Assembly (NCBI GenBank): GCA_051859505.1
Contig: JBHYFN010000002.1
Coordinates: forward strand, 1 to 64,000
Reading direction: 5' to 3'
DNA: 64,000 bases
Source of the DNA: JAFIEN01 sp051859505
Lineage (GTDB): Bacteria > Pseudomonadota > Alphaproteobacteria > Rhodobacterales > Rhodobacteraceae
The first letter of the stretch is position 1, and every line of letters begins with the position of its first letter. A model generated the notes under the pieces. That model ran no database searches and was not told the DNA's origin. It saw nothing but the letters and a program-made list of their open reading frames with translations. The position numbers and the translations under genes are program-made. Positions 25,747 to 34,440 of the stretch are shown here, in pieces.

Positions 25747-26112
25747 ATGACCTTTGACTATGATCCCCAGAACATCTTTGCCCGCATCCTGCGGGGCGAG
25801 ATCCCGAACCGCACCGTGTTCGAAAATGACCACGCCCTTGCCTTCGAGGACATCAACCCGCTGGCGCCGGTGCATGTGCTGGTGATCCCGAAAGGGCCCT
25901 ATGTCAGCCTTGACCATTTCGCCGCCGCCGCCACCGCCGAGGAGCATGCGGGCTTCATGGCGGCCGTGGCGGAGGTTTGCCGGATCAAGGATCTGTCCGA
26001 AGGGTTCCGCGCGATTTCGAACACGCGCGACCATGGTCGGCAGGAGGTGCCGCATTACCATCTGCATATCCTTGGCGGTGGGCAACTCGGCGCCATGCTT
26101 CCGCCCGCCTGA
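25747..26112 (+). CDS. HIT-family nucleotide hydrolase/transferase
   Basis: 121-aa histidine-triad protein of the HINT branch. Seen: FARILRGEIPNRTVFEND near the start, FEDINPLAPVHVLVIPK, SNTRDHGRQEVPHYHLHILGG, where HYHLHILGG is the active-site triad. HINT proteins hydrolyse AMP-lysine or aminoacyl-AMP. Start ATG 25747 gives the family length. It is downstream of, and possibly co-transcribed with, the GT14-like gene. A GC hairpin overlaps its stop codon. Confidence 0.92.
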   Translation: MTFDYDPQNIFARILRGEIPNRTVFENDHALAFEDINPLAPVHVLVIPKGPYVSLDHFAAAATAEEHAGFMAAVAEVCRIKDLSEGFRAISNTRDHGRQEVPHYHLHILGGGQLGAMLPPA

Positions 26113-26124
26113 TCCGGCGGGCGG
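26101..26124. terminator. GC hairpin at the HIT / acyltransferase convergent junction
   Basis: Perfect 9-bp stem CCGCCCGCC (26101-26109) / GGCGGGCGG (26116-26124) with loop TGATCC that holds the HIT stop codon. No T run follows on either strand, so efficient intrinsic termination is uncertain. Confidence 0.45.
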
Positions 26125-26130
26125 TCCGGC

Positions 26131-27006
26131 CTAGACCCTGTCCCAGCGGCGCAGCAGCCAATACCATTGCCCCGGCCGCGCGCGCACCCGTTCCGACAGG
26201 CTGTCATTGGCGGCCTGTGTCATCGTCACGGCATCCGAGGGGGGAATCGGCGCCTCGAACTCGACATCGAAGGTGGTGCCGTCGCCGGTTCGCGTCCCAT
26301 AGGAGGGGATCATCGGCACGTCATAGCGCAGCGCCAGCCGCGCCACGGCAAGCGAGGTCTGCGCCGGAAGGCCGAGGAAGGGCAGGGCCTCGCCATCGCT
26401 GTATTTCTCGTCCAGCAGGATGGCCACGAACCCGCCCGATTTGAGGTGGCGGACAAGATCGGCCGTGCCGCGCGGCCCGGTCGGCAGGATCGGCTCTCCG
26501 CCCGCCTTGATCCCGGCCAGAAACCGGCGCTGGTAATGGCGGTTCTTCTGCGGGCGGTAGACGCCTCCGGTCTCCATCCCGCGCGCCTTGAGCACGGCGC
26601 GCACCGCATCCCATTGCCCGAAATGCCCCGAGACGATGATCGCCCCCTTGCCGGCGGCGCGGGCCTCGTCCAGGGCGGCAAGGCCGGGTCCGGTAATGAA
26701 GAAGCGTTCTTGTCGGGCCTGAAACTCGGTCGCGTGATAGATCTCGAACAGGGTCCGGCCCATGTTGCGGCCGATCTCTCTGATCAGATCCATCCGAAGC
26801 CTGCGCGGCATGTCCGGCCAGACGCGGCGGATTTCCCTGTCGCAGCGCCGTCGCGCCGGTGGATAGTGACGCAGCACGAGGCCCACTGCCGTTCCCAGCG
26901 CGCGCGAGCGATTATCGAAGCGACGCCAACGGTTTGCCGTCAGCGCGGACCAGAGGGGAAGATAGCGGAGGTGCTGGCCGAACGAGCGGAACGGACGTAG
27001 GATCAT
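26131..27006 (-). CDS. LpxL/HtrB-like lipid A or lysophospholipid acyltransferase
   Basis: 291-aa membrane-associated acyltransferase. The catalytic HX4D motif is IIVSGHFGQWDAVRAVL (His to Asp spacing of four), followed by GGVYRPQKNRHYQRRF and LPTGPRGTADLVRHLKSGGFVAILLDEKY, typical of the Kdo2-lipid A late acyltransferase fold. Basic residues near the N-terminus suit membrane surface attachment. Start 27006 (MILRPFRSFG) was chosen over an upstream in-frame ATG. Its role in secondary acylation of lipid A is inferred from family; no other lpx gene is near. Confidence 0.85.
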   Translation of the reverse strand: MILRPFRSFGQHLRYLPLWSALTANRWRRFDNRSRALGTAVGLVLRHYPPARRRCDREIRRVWPDMPRRLRMDLIREIGRNMGRTLFEIYHATEFQARQERFFITGPGLAALDEARAAGKGAIIVSGHFGQWDAVRAVLKARGMETGGVYRPQKNRHYQRRFLAGIKAGGEPILPTGPRGTADLVRHLKSGGFVAILLDEKYSDGEALPFLGLPAQTSLAVARLALRYDVPMIPSYGTRTGDGTTFDVEFEAPIPPSDAVTMTQAANDSLSERVRARPGQWYWLLRRWDRV

Positions 27007-27144
27007 GCCACGCTTATGCGCCGGCCAGAGCGCCGCGCCAATGCCAATTCGTGCAGCAATGACGATCCGGTGAGCGTGCCGCAAAAACGATGCGACGCGG
27101 GCCCTTTCGAACCCGCGCCAAGGCCGATGGAAGGGGCCGTTCGG

Positions 27145-27612
27145 TCAGTTGACCGGCTTTGCCTCGACAAGGGTCGCGTCGGAGACCGGAGCCTTCGCGA
27201 TCTCGATCCGGCGCGGGCGCAGGGCCTCGGGCACTTCGCGCTTGAGTTCGACATGCAGCAGGCCATCGCCATGAACGGCGCCCGTCACGCGCACATGATC
27301 GGCCAGGTGAAACCGCCGCTCGAAGGCGCGGGTGGCGATGCCGCGATGCAGATACCGGCGCTCGCCCTCTTCCTCGGCCTTGCGGGCGCTGACGATCAGC
27401 GCATTCTCGCGCTGTTCGACGTTCAGCTCGCTTTCGGCAAAGCCGGCGACGGCGATGGTGATCTGCCAGGCATCATCGCCCAGCTTCTCGATGTTGTAGG
27501 GGGGGTAGGTGTTCTGGCTCGAGTCATTCGCCAGAACCCGGTCCATCAGATCGGCGATCTGGTCGAAACCGACGGTGGCACGATACAGGGGGGCAAGGTC
27601 GAAACTGCGCAT
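27145..27612 (-). CDS. Small heat shock protein Hsp20/IbpA
   Basis: 155-aa alpha-crystallin-type chaperone. N-terminal MRSFDLAPLYRATVGFDQI is the IbpA-type arm. The crystallin domain spans about residues 38-130 (YPPYNIEKLGDDAWQITIAVAGF, LIVSARK, YLHRGIATRAFERRFHLAD). The conserved A-x-x-x-G-L segment is read as AVHGDGLLHVEL. It holds unfolding proteins for DnaK. The ribosome site is GGAGG seven bases upstream. No clear sigma-32 promoter or RNA thermometer was identified by eye in the 157 bases before it. Confidence 0.92.
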   Translation of the reverse strand: MRSFDLAPLYRATVGFDQIADLMDRVLANDSSQNTYPPYNIEKLGDDAWQITIAVAGFAESELNVEQRENALIVSARKAEEEGERRYLHRGIATRAFERRFHLADHVRVTGAVHGDGLLHVELKREVPEALRPRRIEIAKAPVSDATLVEAKPVN

Positions 27613-27769
27613 GGGTCATCCTCCATTGAGCGACAACAGGATCAAGGCCTTCCTTGCGGGACAGGCCGTTCAGCGCCCCGGGGTCCGATAGCGGCCCCCC
27701 GGTGCCATCCTCATCTGGTCAGGCCGGGTGCCGCTTTCAAGCCCCCGCCGCGCGGCAATCTTGCCGAGG

Positions 27770-28630
27770 TCACGGACGTATGAACTTGGCCCCCGTGTCG
27801 GCCCTTTCGCCGCCCGAGATCACCCTCACATTTCCGGGTGCGGTGGTCTGAAAGCTGGCATCGCCAAGGGCCGCCATCAGGGCGGCAAGGGGTTGTTCGG
27901 CCACCGTGCCGATCGCGACGTTCATCCCGTCCAGCTCGCCCTTTGCGGCGACCACGGCGATGATCCGCGAGATCCCGCCCGAAGTGATGAAGACCGGCGC
28001 CCCGGACGAGCCGAAATCCACATCGCAGCTCATCACGACCATGCCCTGTTCCTGCCCCAGAACGGTGCAGACTTCCTGCAGGGCCGGCGCCTCGGCCCGG
28101 TCATGGGCATAAGAGACGATGCCCACCTCTTCGCGCAACTCGGCCCGCCCGGCGATATCGAAGGGGCGCACCTGGGTCGACCGGATGGGTTGCACCAGTT
28201 GCAGCAAGGCAAGGTCATTCGGCCCGCCGATCCCTTCGCTGCGCCCGCCGGGCAGGTGGATGTAATCCGGATGGGGCACGGCGCGCGCCACCGCGCGATA
28301 GGCCAGCGCCCGACCGTTTCGGAACCCGGCCAGAAACTCCATCAACGAGGCATCAAGGCGTGTCCCCGTCTCGCGGTCGAAAAGGCAATGCGCCGCCGTC
28401 AGCACAAGGTCAGGCTCGATGAGCGTGCCGGTGCAGAACCCGCGCCCGCCGATGTCGATCCGCCCGACGGCCTCCCAGCCGGACGCATCTATCCCGGTGC
28501 GCAGCGTCTGTAGCCCGCTGTCGCCAAGACCTCCGCCATTGGGCTGCGCCACAGCGGCCAACGGCAGCAGGAGCGCTGCCAGCAAAGCCGGGATCAGTCT
28601 TCCCGAGAATCCGCCCATCCGTTCCGACAT
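27770..28630 (-). CDS. Secreted trypsin-like serine protease
   Basis: 286-aa exported protease of the chymotrypsin fold. A signal peptide covers about residues 1-29 (cleavage after AVA). The triad is intact: His81 in LTAAHC, Asp139 in GGPNDLALL and Ser209 in DFGSSGAPVF. Cys66/Cys82 and Cys188/Cys202 are placed for two disulphides. It is a compact single-domain protease without PDZ, unlike DegP. Periplasmic or extracellular action is inferred. ATG 28618 is an alternative start. Confidence 0.87.
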   Translation of the reverse strand: MSERMGGFSGRLIPALLAALLLPLAAVAQPNGGGLGDSGLQTLRTGIDASGWEAVGRIDIGGRGFCTGTLIEPDLVLTAAHCLFDRETGTRLDASLMEFLAGFRNGRALAYRAVARAVPHPDYIHLPGGRSEGIGGPNDLALLQLVQPIRSTQVRPFDIAGRAELREEVGIVSYAHDRAEAPALQEVCTVLGQEQGMVVMSCDVDFGSSGAPVFITSGGISRIIAVVAAKGELDGMNVAIGTVAEQPLAALMAALGDASFQTTAPGNVRVISGGERADTGAKFIRP

Positions 28631-28673
28631 CCTGCCGCCCCTCTTTCCGGTCTAAGCGCCGGTTGAGGCAAGA

Positions 28674-30020
28674 TTACGGCAAATGGCGCAGTTCGGGAAC
28701 GGGTTTTCCGCTTTCCACCAGGGCCCGCGGTTTCGGCCCGCCGGTGGCCCAGTCCAGAAGCTCGACCGTGTGAACGACCGGCAGGTCGCTGCCCGAGCCG
28801 ATCTGCATCATGCAGCCGATATTGCCCGCCGCGATCAGATCCGGCGCGGTTGCCGAAAGCGTGCTGACCTTGCGCGCCTTCAACTCGGCCGAGATCTCGG
28901 GCTGCAGCAGGTTGTACGTCCCCGCAGACCCGCAGCAGAGGTGGCTGTCGACGGGTTCGACCACGTCAAATCCGGCCTGCCGAAGCAGATCCTTGGGCAG
29001 GGTCTTGATCTGCTGACCATGCTGCAGCGAACAGGCGGCATGATAGGCGACGCGGGGCCTGCCCGCCTTGGCGCTGCCTTGCCCGTTCCCTGTGCTCGCC
29101 GGAAGGCCCAGCCGGGCGACCACTTCCGTGACATCGGCGGCCAGATCCGCGACCCTGCGCGCCTGATCGCCAAGGCCGCAATTGCGGAACATATGCCCGT
29201 AATCCTTGACGGTCGTGCCGCAGCCGCTGGTGTTGATCACGATCGCATCCAGCCCGCCCTTGTCGGCCACCATCAGAAAGGCGCCGATATTGCGCGCGGC
29301 AAGGCCATGCGCCTCGTCGGCGCGGCCCATGTGATGGGTCAGCGCGCCGCAGCAGCCCTGACCGGGGGCGATCACGACCTCGGCCCCAAGGCGGGTGAGA
29401 AGCCGGATCGTGGCGTCGTTGATATCGGTGTTGAGCGCCCGTTGCGCGCAGCCCGTCATCAGGGCGACCCGCATCCGGCGTGCGCCCTCGGCGGCAAAGA
29501 CCTGCGGGTCGTCATTGCGGCTGACCGGCGGCAGGCGCCTTGGCGCCATCTCGATCATCGCGCGCAGGCGCCGATCGGGCAGCAGCCGCCGAAAGGGCCG
29601 CGCCAGCCCCGCGGCGAATAGCGCCAGCCGGAACCGCATCGGATAGGGCAGGATCCGCGCCAGAAGCCCGCGCAGCAGCCGTTCGTCCCAGGGCCGGCGA
29701 TGGCGCTTTTCGATATAGGCGCGGGCGTGATCGACCAGATGCATGTAATGCACCCCCGAAGGGCAGGTCGTCATGCAGGCAAGGCAGGACAGGCAGCGGT
29801 CGATATGGGTGACGGTCCTTGCATCGGGCAGGCGGTCGTTCTCGAGCATGTCCTTGATCAGGTAGATCCGGCCCCTCGGGCTGTCGGCCTCGTCGCCCAG
29901 CACCTGATAGGTCGGGCAGGTCGCCGTGCAGAACCCGCAATGCACGCAGGCCCGCAGGATTTCATTCGCACGCGCGGTGCCGGGGTCTGACAGCTGGTCG
30001 GGGGTGAAACTGGTCTGCAT
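28674..30020 (-). CDS. glcF: Glycolate oxidase iron-sulfur subunit GlcF
   Basis: 448-aa subunit. Two [4Fe-4S] sites, CVHCGFCTATCPTY (about residues 26-39) and CLSCLACMTTCPSG (about 77-90), are followed by two CCG domains (GCCGALTHHMGR; CCGSAGTYNLLQP) that bind further cofactors. It carries electrons from GlcD to the quinone pool when glycolate is oxidised to glyoxylate. Last gene of the glcD-glcE-membrane protein-glcF operon. It starts 29 bases after the membrane-protein gene. Confidence 0.95.
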   Translation of the reverse strand: MQTSFTPDQLSDPGTARANEILRACVHCGFCTATCPTYQVLGDEADSPRGRIYLIKDMLENDRLPDARTVTHIDRCLSCLACMTTCPSGVHYMHLVDHARAYIEKRHRRPWDERLLRGLLARILPYPMRFRLALFAAGLARPFRRLLPDRRLRAMIEMAPRRLPPVSRNDDPQVFAAEGARRMRVALMTGCAQRALNTDINDATIRLLTRLGAEVVIAPGQGCCGALTHHMGRADEAHGLAARNIGAFLMVADKGGLDAIVINTSGCGTTVKDYGHMFRNCGLGDQARRVADLAADVTEVVARLGLPASTGNGQGSAKAGRPRVAYHAACSLQHGQQIKTLPKDLLRQAGFDVVEPVDSHLCCGSAGTYNLLQPEISAELKARKVSTLSATAPDLIAAGNIGCMMQIGSGSDLPVVHTVELLDWATGGPKPRALVESGKPVPELRHLP

Positions 30021-30049
30021 CGGGATCCTGGGGCTTTGGGGCGGTCTTT

Positions 30050-30397
30050 TCAGTCATGCGCTCCAAAGCGCAGGAAGAAGACGAAGAGGGCGAGGAAAGG
30101 CGCAATCAGGATCAGCAGCCCGTAACCGCCGAACACGCGCAGCCCCGGAAAGATCAGCCGCACCGTCCGCACCATCGCGGCGAGGCCGGCACCCAGGCCG
30201 ATGAAGACAAGCTCGGGATGGCCAAGATGGACCCCGACCCAGTCGGGCAGGACACCCTGCCCCCCGTACCAACCAATCGCCCCCGCCAGAAGGCAGAGGG
30301 CAACCGAGATGCGGGCCGGCCAGCCCGGTGGCAGCAGGGCCAGCACAAGAAAGGGGCCGAAGATGGCCAGAAGCAGATATCCCAGAAAGCCCGCCAT
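30050..30397 (-). CDS. Small integral membrane protein inside the glc operon
   Basis: 115-aa protein, almost entirely hydrophobic, with about four transmembrane helices (about residues 3-21, 26-47, 57-76 and 86-110). No known domain was recognised. Its start overlaps the glcE stop (TGATG), and glcF follows 29 bases later, so it is made with the glycolate oxidase subunits. A role as a membrane anchor or accessory factor is inferred from position only. Confidence 0.78.
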   Translation of the reverse strand: MAGFLGYLLLAIFGPFLVLALLPPGWPARISVALCLLAGAIGWYGGQGVLPDWVGVHLGHPELVFIGLGAGLAAMVRTVRLIFPGLRVFGGYGLLILIAPFLALFVFFLRFGAHD

Positions 30398-31539
30398 CAG
30401 GCAGCACCCCGCAAGATCCCGCGCGGATCGAACTTCGCCCGTATCCCCGCTTCAAGCGCGGCCACGGCCGGGGCCGGCGGTTCTTCGGCGCCAAGGGCAT
30501 GAAAGGTCGTCCTGTCGGCGCGGATCAGCGTGGCATGGCCGCGATAGGGGCGAAGCGCCGCGCGCAGGTCTGTCCCCGGCGGACACAGCACCCAGATCAG
30601 CCCGCCCCCCCAGTCAAGATACCAGTCACTGCCCTCGGGCAGGCGGGCGATCAGCGCCGGCGCATCACCCGGCGTGACCGAAACGCGCCAGACATCGCCG
30701 CTGACCCCGGCAAAGGGGGCGGCCGCGGCGATCCCGTTCCACAGCCGGGCGGATGCCGCGCCCTCGAGCACCTCGGAAGGGCCGGCGAACATCCCCGCCA
30801 ACTGTCCGCGCCGATAGGCGACCGAGGGCGCGAAGCCTTCGATCCGCAGGCAGGTCTTGATCTCTCCGTCAAAGCGGCCATGGGCGGCCCCCGTCACCTC
30901 GAACGGCGAACCCAGCGCCCGGGCCATCGCCGCGACGGCGGCGGCGGCATCGCCGGGGGACAGCATCAGGGTGGCCTCGGTCTCGGGCCGGGGCATGACG
31001 CGCAGGGCAATCTCGGTCAGCACTCCCAGCCGCCCCCGGCTTCCCGTCAGAAGACGGGCCAGATCATAGCCGGTGACATTCTTCATCACCCGCCCGCCGT
31101 TGCGCAGGATGCGCCCCGCGCCATCGACGAACCGCAGGCCCAGCACATGATCCCGCGCCGCCCCCGCCTGCACCCGGCGCGGGCCCGAGGCATTGGCCGC
31201 GACAACGCCGCCGATGGTCGATATGCCCTCCCGCCCCAGCAAGCCGCGCCAGTCGGGCGGCTCGAAGGCGAGGCGCTGGCCTTCCGCGGCCAACACCTCT
31301 TGGACCTGGGCCAGCGGCGTGCCGGCCCGCACGACCAGCGTCATCGCGCCGGGATCGTAAAGCTCGATCCCGCGCAGGCCATCAAGGCTCAGAACCCCAG
31401 CCGCGCTGTCGGGCCCGATCGTCCTGGTGCCGCCGCCACGGATCCGGAGCGGGCCCTGTGCCTCGCGGATCGCCACGGCGACCTCGGCCTCGTCGGCGGG
31501 CCTCAGGACAGAGATCTCCGGGCCAGCGCTGCCATTCAT
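30397..31539 (-). CDS. glcE: Glycolate oxidase FAD-binding subunit GlcE
   Basis: 380-aa FAD-binding PCMH-type protein, shorter than GlcD. Seen: LRIRGGGTRTIGP (FAD-side loop), LVVRAGTPLAQVQEVLA, ISTIGGVVAANASGPRRVQAGAARD and NVTGYDLARLLTGSRGRLGVLTEIALRV, all typical of the GlcE half. The start overlaps the glcD stop by four bases. It forms the glycolate dehydrogenase complex with GlcD and GlcF. Confidence 0.94.
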   Translation of the reverse strand: MNGSAGPEISVLRPADEAEVAVAIREAQGPLRIRGGGTRTIGPDSAAGVLSLDGLRGIELYDPGAMTLVVRAGTPLAQVQEVLAAEGQRLAFEPPDWRGLLGREGISTIGGVVAANASGPRRVQAGAARDHVLGLRFVDGAGRILRNGGRVMKNVTGYDLARLLTGSRGRLGVLTEIALRVMPRPETEATLMLSPGDAAAAVAAMARALGSPFEVTGAAHGRFDGEIKTCLRIEGFAPSVAYRRGQLAGMFAGPSEVLEGAASARLWNGIAAAAPFAGVSGDVWRVSVTPGDAPALIARLPEGSDWYLDWGGGLIWVLCPPGTDLRAALRPYRGHATLIRADRTTFHALGAEEPPAPAVAALEAGIRAKFDPRGILRGAA

Positions 31540-32969
31540 GAAGCCCGCCTCGCGGCGCTTGCCTCGAGCGGGAAGACCTTTGCCGGGTTCAACAGCCAGC
31601 CCGGATCGAACACATCCTTGACCCGCATCTGCGCCTCAAGGTCGTCGGGCGTGAACTGCACCGTCATGAGATCGCGTTTCTCCACGCCGACCCCGTGTTC
31701 CCCGGTCAGACAGCCACCGGCCTCGACACAAAGCCGCAGGATATCCGCGCCCAGCCGTTCGGCGCGTTCAAGCTCTCCGGGGGCGTTGGCATTGTAGAGG
31801 ATCAGGGGATGCATGTTGCCATCGCCCGCGTGAAACACATTGGCGACCTGCAGACCGGCCGCTTGTGTCATCTCTCCGATCCGCGCCAGCACATCCGCCA
31901 GGGCCGAAACCGGGATCGTGCCGTCAAGGCAGATGTAGTCGTTGATCTGGCCCATCGCGCCAAAGGCCGATTTCCGGCCCAGCCAGATCCGGGCGGCCTC
32001 ATCGGCGTCGCTGGCGGTGCGGATCTCGATCGGGTCGTGTTTGCGGGCGATCACCCTGATCCTGTCCAGCTGATCGGCGATCTCATCCTCGCTGCCCTCG
32101 ACCTCGACGATCAGAAGCGCCTCGCAATCGGGGTAGCCCGCTTTCGCGAAAGCCTCGCAGGCGGTGATGCAGGGGCGGTCCATGAATTCGATGGCCACGG
32201 GCAGAAGGCCGGCGCGGATGATGTCGCTGACGCAGGCGCCCGCGACCTCGTTGGCGGAAAAGGCGATCAGGACGGGGCGCGCGCCTTCGGGTTTGGGCAG
32301 GATGCGCAGGGTGGCTTCGGTGACGACGCCAAGCTGCCCTTCCGACCCGCAGACCACCCCCAGCAGATCCAGCCCCGCCGCATCGAGGAAGGGCCCGCCC
32401 AGATCAACCACCGTGCCATCCATCAGCACCAGTTTCGCACCCAGCAGGTTGTTCGTCGTCACCCCGTATTTCAGGCAATGCGCCCCGCCCGAATTCATCG
32501 CGATATTGCCGCCGATGGCACAGGCAAGCTGGCTCGAGGGGTCGGGGGCATAGAAGAACCCTTCCCCTTCGACCGCGGCGGTCACGGCAAGGTTGGTCCG
32601 CCCCGCCTCGACCCGGACAAAGCGGTTGGCGGTATCGACCTCGAGCACGCGGTTCATCCGCGACAGGCCCAGAAGAACGCAATCCGCCGTCGGCAGGGCG
32701 CCACCGGCAAGCGAGGTGCCCGACCCGCGCGGAACGACCGGCACCCCCTCCTGATGGCACAGCCGCAGGATCGCCGCGACCTCGTCCGTCGAGGAAGGCA
32801 GGACGGCGCAGAGGGGCGCGCAGCGATAGGCGGTCAGCGCGTCGCATTCATAGGCGCGCGTGCCTGCGGGATCGTGAATGACGGCGCCGGGTCCGACGAT
32901 CCGTTCCAGGGCCGCGACGATCTCGGCCTTGCGGGTCAGGATCCGTTCGTCAGGACGTGGCATTTCCAT
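31536..32969 (-). CDS. glcD: Glycolate oxidase catalytic subunit GlcD
   Basis: 477-aa FAD-linked oxidase that oxidises glycolate to glyoxylate. The FAD_binding_4 domain contains VVPRGSGTSLAGGALP and CAIGGNIAMNSGGAHCLKYGVT (about residues 95-185). The C-terminal FAD-oxidase domain ends VANVFHAGDGNMHPLILYN and GGCLTGEHGVGVEKRD, with the catalytic His-rich motif. Full length. First gene of the operon; two start ATGs (32969, 32963) are possible. Products feed glyoxylate metabolism, and hydroxypyruvate isomerase is 12 kb away. Confidence 0.95.
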   Translation of the reverse strand: MEMPRPDERILTRKAEIVAALERIVGPGAVIHDPAGTRAYECDALTAYRCAPLCAVLPSSTDEVAAILRLCHQEGVPVVPRGSGTSLAGGALPTADCVLLGLSRMNRVLEVDTANRFVRVEAGRTNLAVTAAVEGEGFFYAPDPSSQLACAIGGNIAMNSGGAHCLKYGVTTNNLLGAKLVLMDGTVVDLGGPFLDAAGLDLLGVVCGSEGQLGVVTEATLRILPKPEGARPVLIAFSANEVAGACVSDIIRAGLLPVAIEFMDRPCITACEAFAKAGYPDCEALLIVEVEGSEDEIADQLDRIRVIARKHDPIEIRTASDADEAARIWLGRKSAFGAMGQINDYICLDGTIPVSALADVLARIGEMTQAAGLQVANVFHAGDGNMHPLILYNANAPGELERAERLGADILRLCVEAGGCLTGEHGVGVEKRDLMTVQFTPDDLEAQMRVKDVFDPGWLLNPAKVFPLEASAARRAS

Positions 32970-33042
32970 CGCTCCGGCCCTCCCCCGGCCATCGGAGCGA
33001 AGCTAGGGGCCAACCACGCTCAAGGCAAGCGCGCGCAACCCC

Positions 33043-34272
33043 TCATGAAAGGCCGAGGATCCGGTCTGCCACGGCCTCGCCCGACAGGCGGGCGCCGCCG
33101 CAGGTCTGCATCAAGGGCCCGGCAAGATGTTCGCCCGCAAAGAAAACCCGGTCCGCCACAGGTTCGGACAGCACCTGACGCGCGCCGGACCGTCCCGGGC
33201 TTGCCGCGGCATAGGCGCCCCGGACCCAGCGTTCCGCGCCCCAGTTCGTCATCCGGCCGTCCGAGATGTGCCGCCTCAGGTCCGCGCCGAAGATATCGAC
33301 CAGGCGGTTGGTCGCGAAATCGACCGCCGCTTCCTCGCCCGCGGCCTCCATCTCCCAGGCGAAATCGCCGCCGACGAAACCGACCATGAGGTCAAGGTCG
33401 AAGGGAAAGCACAGGAAATAGATGTCATGCCGGGCGAAGCGTTCGATCAGCAGGTCGTCGAATGGATCAAGCCCCATCCGCGCGCCCTCGATCCTCAGGG
33501 GGATCTTGGTCAGAAGCCCCATCGGCAGGTCGAAGGTCGCCTCGACATGGGCCAGCGGCAGGGCGGGGACAAAGCGGATCTCTTCGAAGGCCAGAACCGC
33601 GGGGGAGGCGGTGCAGATCACCGCGCCCGCCCGGACCGACCCCCAGTCGCCCGAGACGATCACCCCCGGCCCCGACCAGTCGATCTGCCGGACCGGGCAG
33701 CCGGTGCGCACCGGCACATCCGCGCCGAACCGCGCGACCAGCGCGCCGAACCCTTCGAGCGTGAAGTAATTGGGGTCGAGGTCGGCGGCCTCCTTGAAAT
33801 CCTGGATCGAGATCTCGTCATCATCCTTGCCGAAATCCATCGGCCCGGCGAATGTGGCGGCCGCGCGCAGGGTCGGGTCTTCGCACATCAGCGCAGACAG
33901 GCGGTCGTCCGGGCCGTAATGCGCCTCGATCCTGCGGGCCAGTTCCGCCTCGCTTGCCTCCATCGCCGCAAGCTCTTGGGGCGTGGCCTTGCGCGATCCG
34001 AAGTAAAGATGCTCAAGCCCCATATGGTGGTGATGCATCGTCCAGCCGGCCGCCTGCGCCTCGGGGAAAAAGGGGTTGCGGTCGGCGGCGTGAAGCCAGG
34101 CGCAGCCGATATCGAAGGGCAGGCCGAACCAGTCGGACGAGGTCCAGGCACGGCCGCCGATCCGGTCCATCGCCTCGAGGACCTGAACCGTTTTTCCCTG
34201 TGCAAGAAGCCGCTTGGCCGCCGCAAGACCGGCAGCACCCGCGCCGATGACCACCACATCACAATCGTTCAT
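33043..34272 (-). CDS. Flavin-containing monoamine oxidase family protein
   Basis: 409-aa FAD-dependent amine oxidase. The N-terminal Rossmann motif is VVVIGAGAAGLAAAKRL (about residues 6-22), then EAMDRIGGRAWT (R-x-G-G-R), and a C-terminal FAD contact near FFAGEHLAGPLMQTCGGARLSGEAVAD. No signal peptide. It could oxidise polyamines or other amines; the substrate is not readable. It has its own spacing, 73 bases before glcD on the same strand, so read-through into glcDEF is possible. A hairpin terminator lies upstream, separating it from the BatA-type operon. Confidence 0.88.
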   Translation of the reverse strand: MNDCDVVVIGAGAAGLAAAKRLLAQGKTVQVLEAMDRIGGRAWTSSDWFGLPFDIGCAWLHAADRNPFFPEAQAAGWTMHHHHMGLEHLYFGSRKATPQELAAMEASEAELARRIEAHYGPDDRLSALMCEDPTLRAAATFAGPMDFGKDDDEISIQDFKEAADLDPNYFTLEGFGALVARFGADVPVRTGCPVRQIDWSGPGVIVSGDWGSVRAGAVICTASPAVLAFEEIRFVPALPLAHVEATFDLPMGLLTKIPLRIEGARMGLDPFDDLLIERFARHDIYFLCFPFDLDLMVGFVGGDFAWEMEAAGEEAAVDFATNRLVDIFGADLRRHISDGRMTNWGAERWVRGAYAAASPGRSGARQVLSEPVADRVFFAGEHLAGPLMQTCGGARLSGEAVADRILGLS

Positions 34273-34355
34273 GGCCTAATCCCTTGTCAAAAATGGTCGA
34301 AACCGCCGGGAGCATGATCCGGCAGGGCAAGAGTGGCCATTTTCCTTGATCTGTC

Positions 34356-34386
34356 GAGAAGAATTATCGCTGCCCCGGCCCGGGGC
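34356..34386 (-). terminator. Hairpin terminator of the moxR-DUF58-DUF4159 operon
   Basis: On the minus strand, GCCCCG-GGC-CGGGGC (34386-34372) is followed by AGCGATAATTCTTCTCG. It lies 55 bases after the stop of the 692-aa membrane protein and before the amine oxidase start. The T run is weak. Confidence 0.5.
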
Positions 34387-34440
34387 GGTCAGCCTGCCGG
34401 GCCGCCGGGAACCGGGCGCTGACTGCCGCGACAGGCGGGT

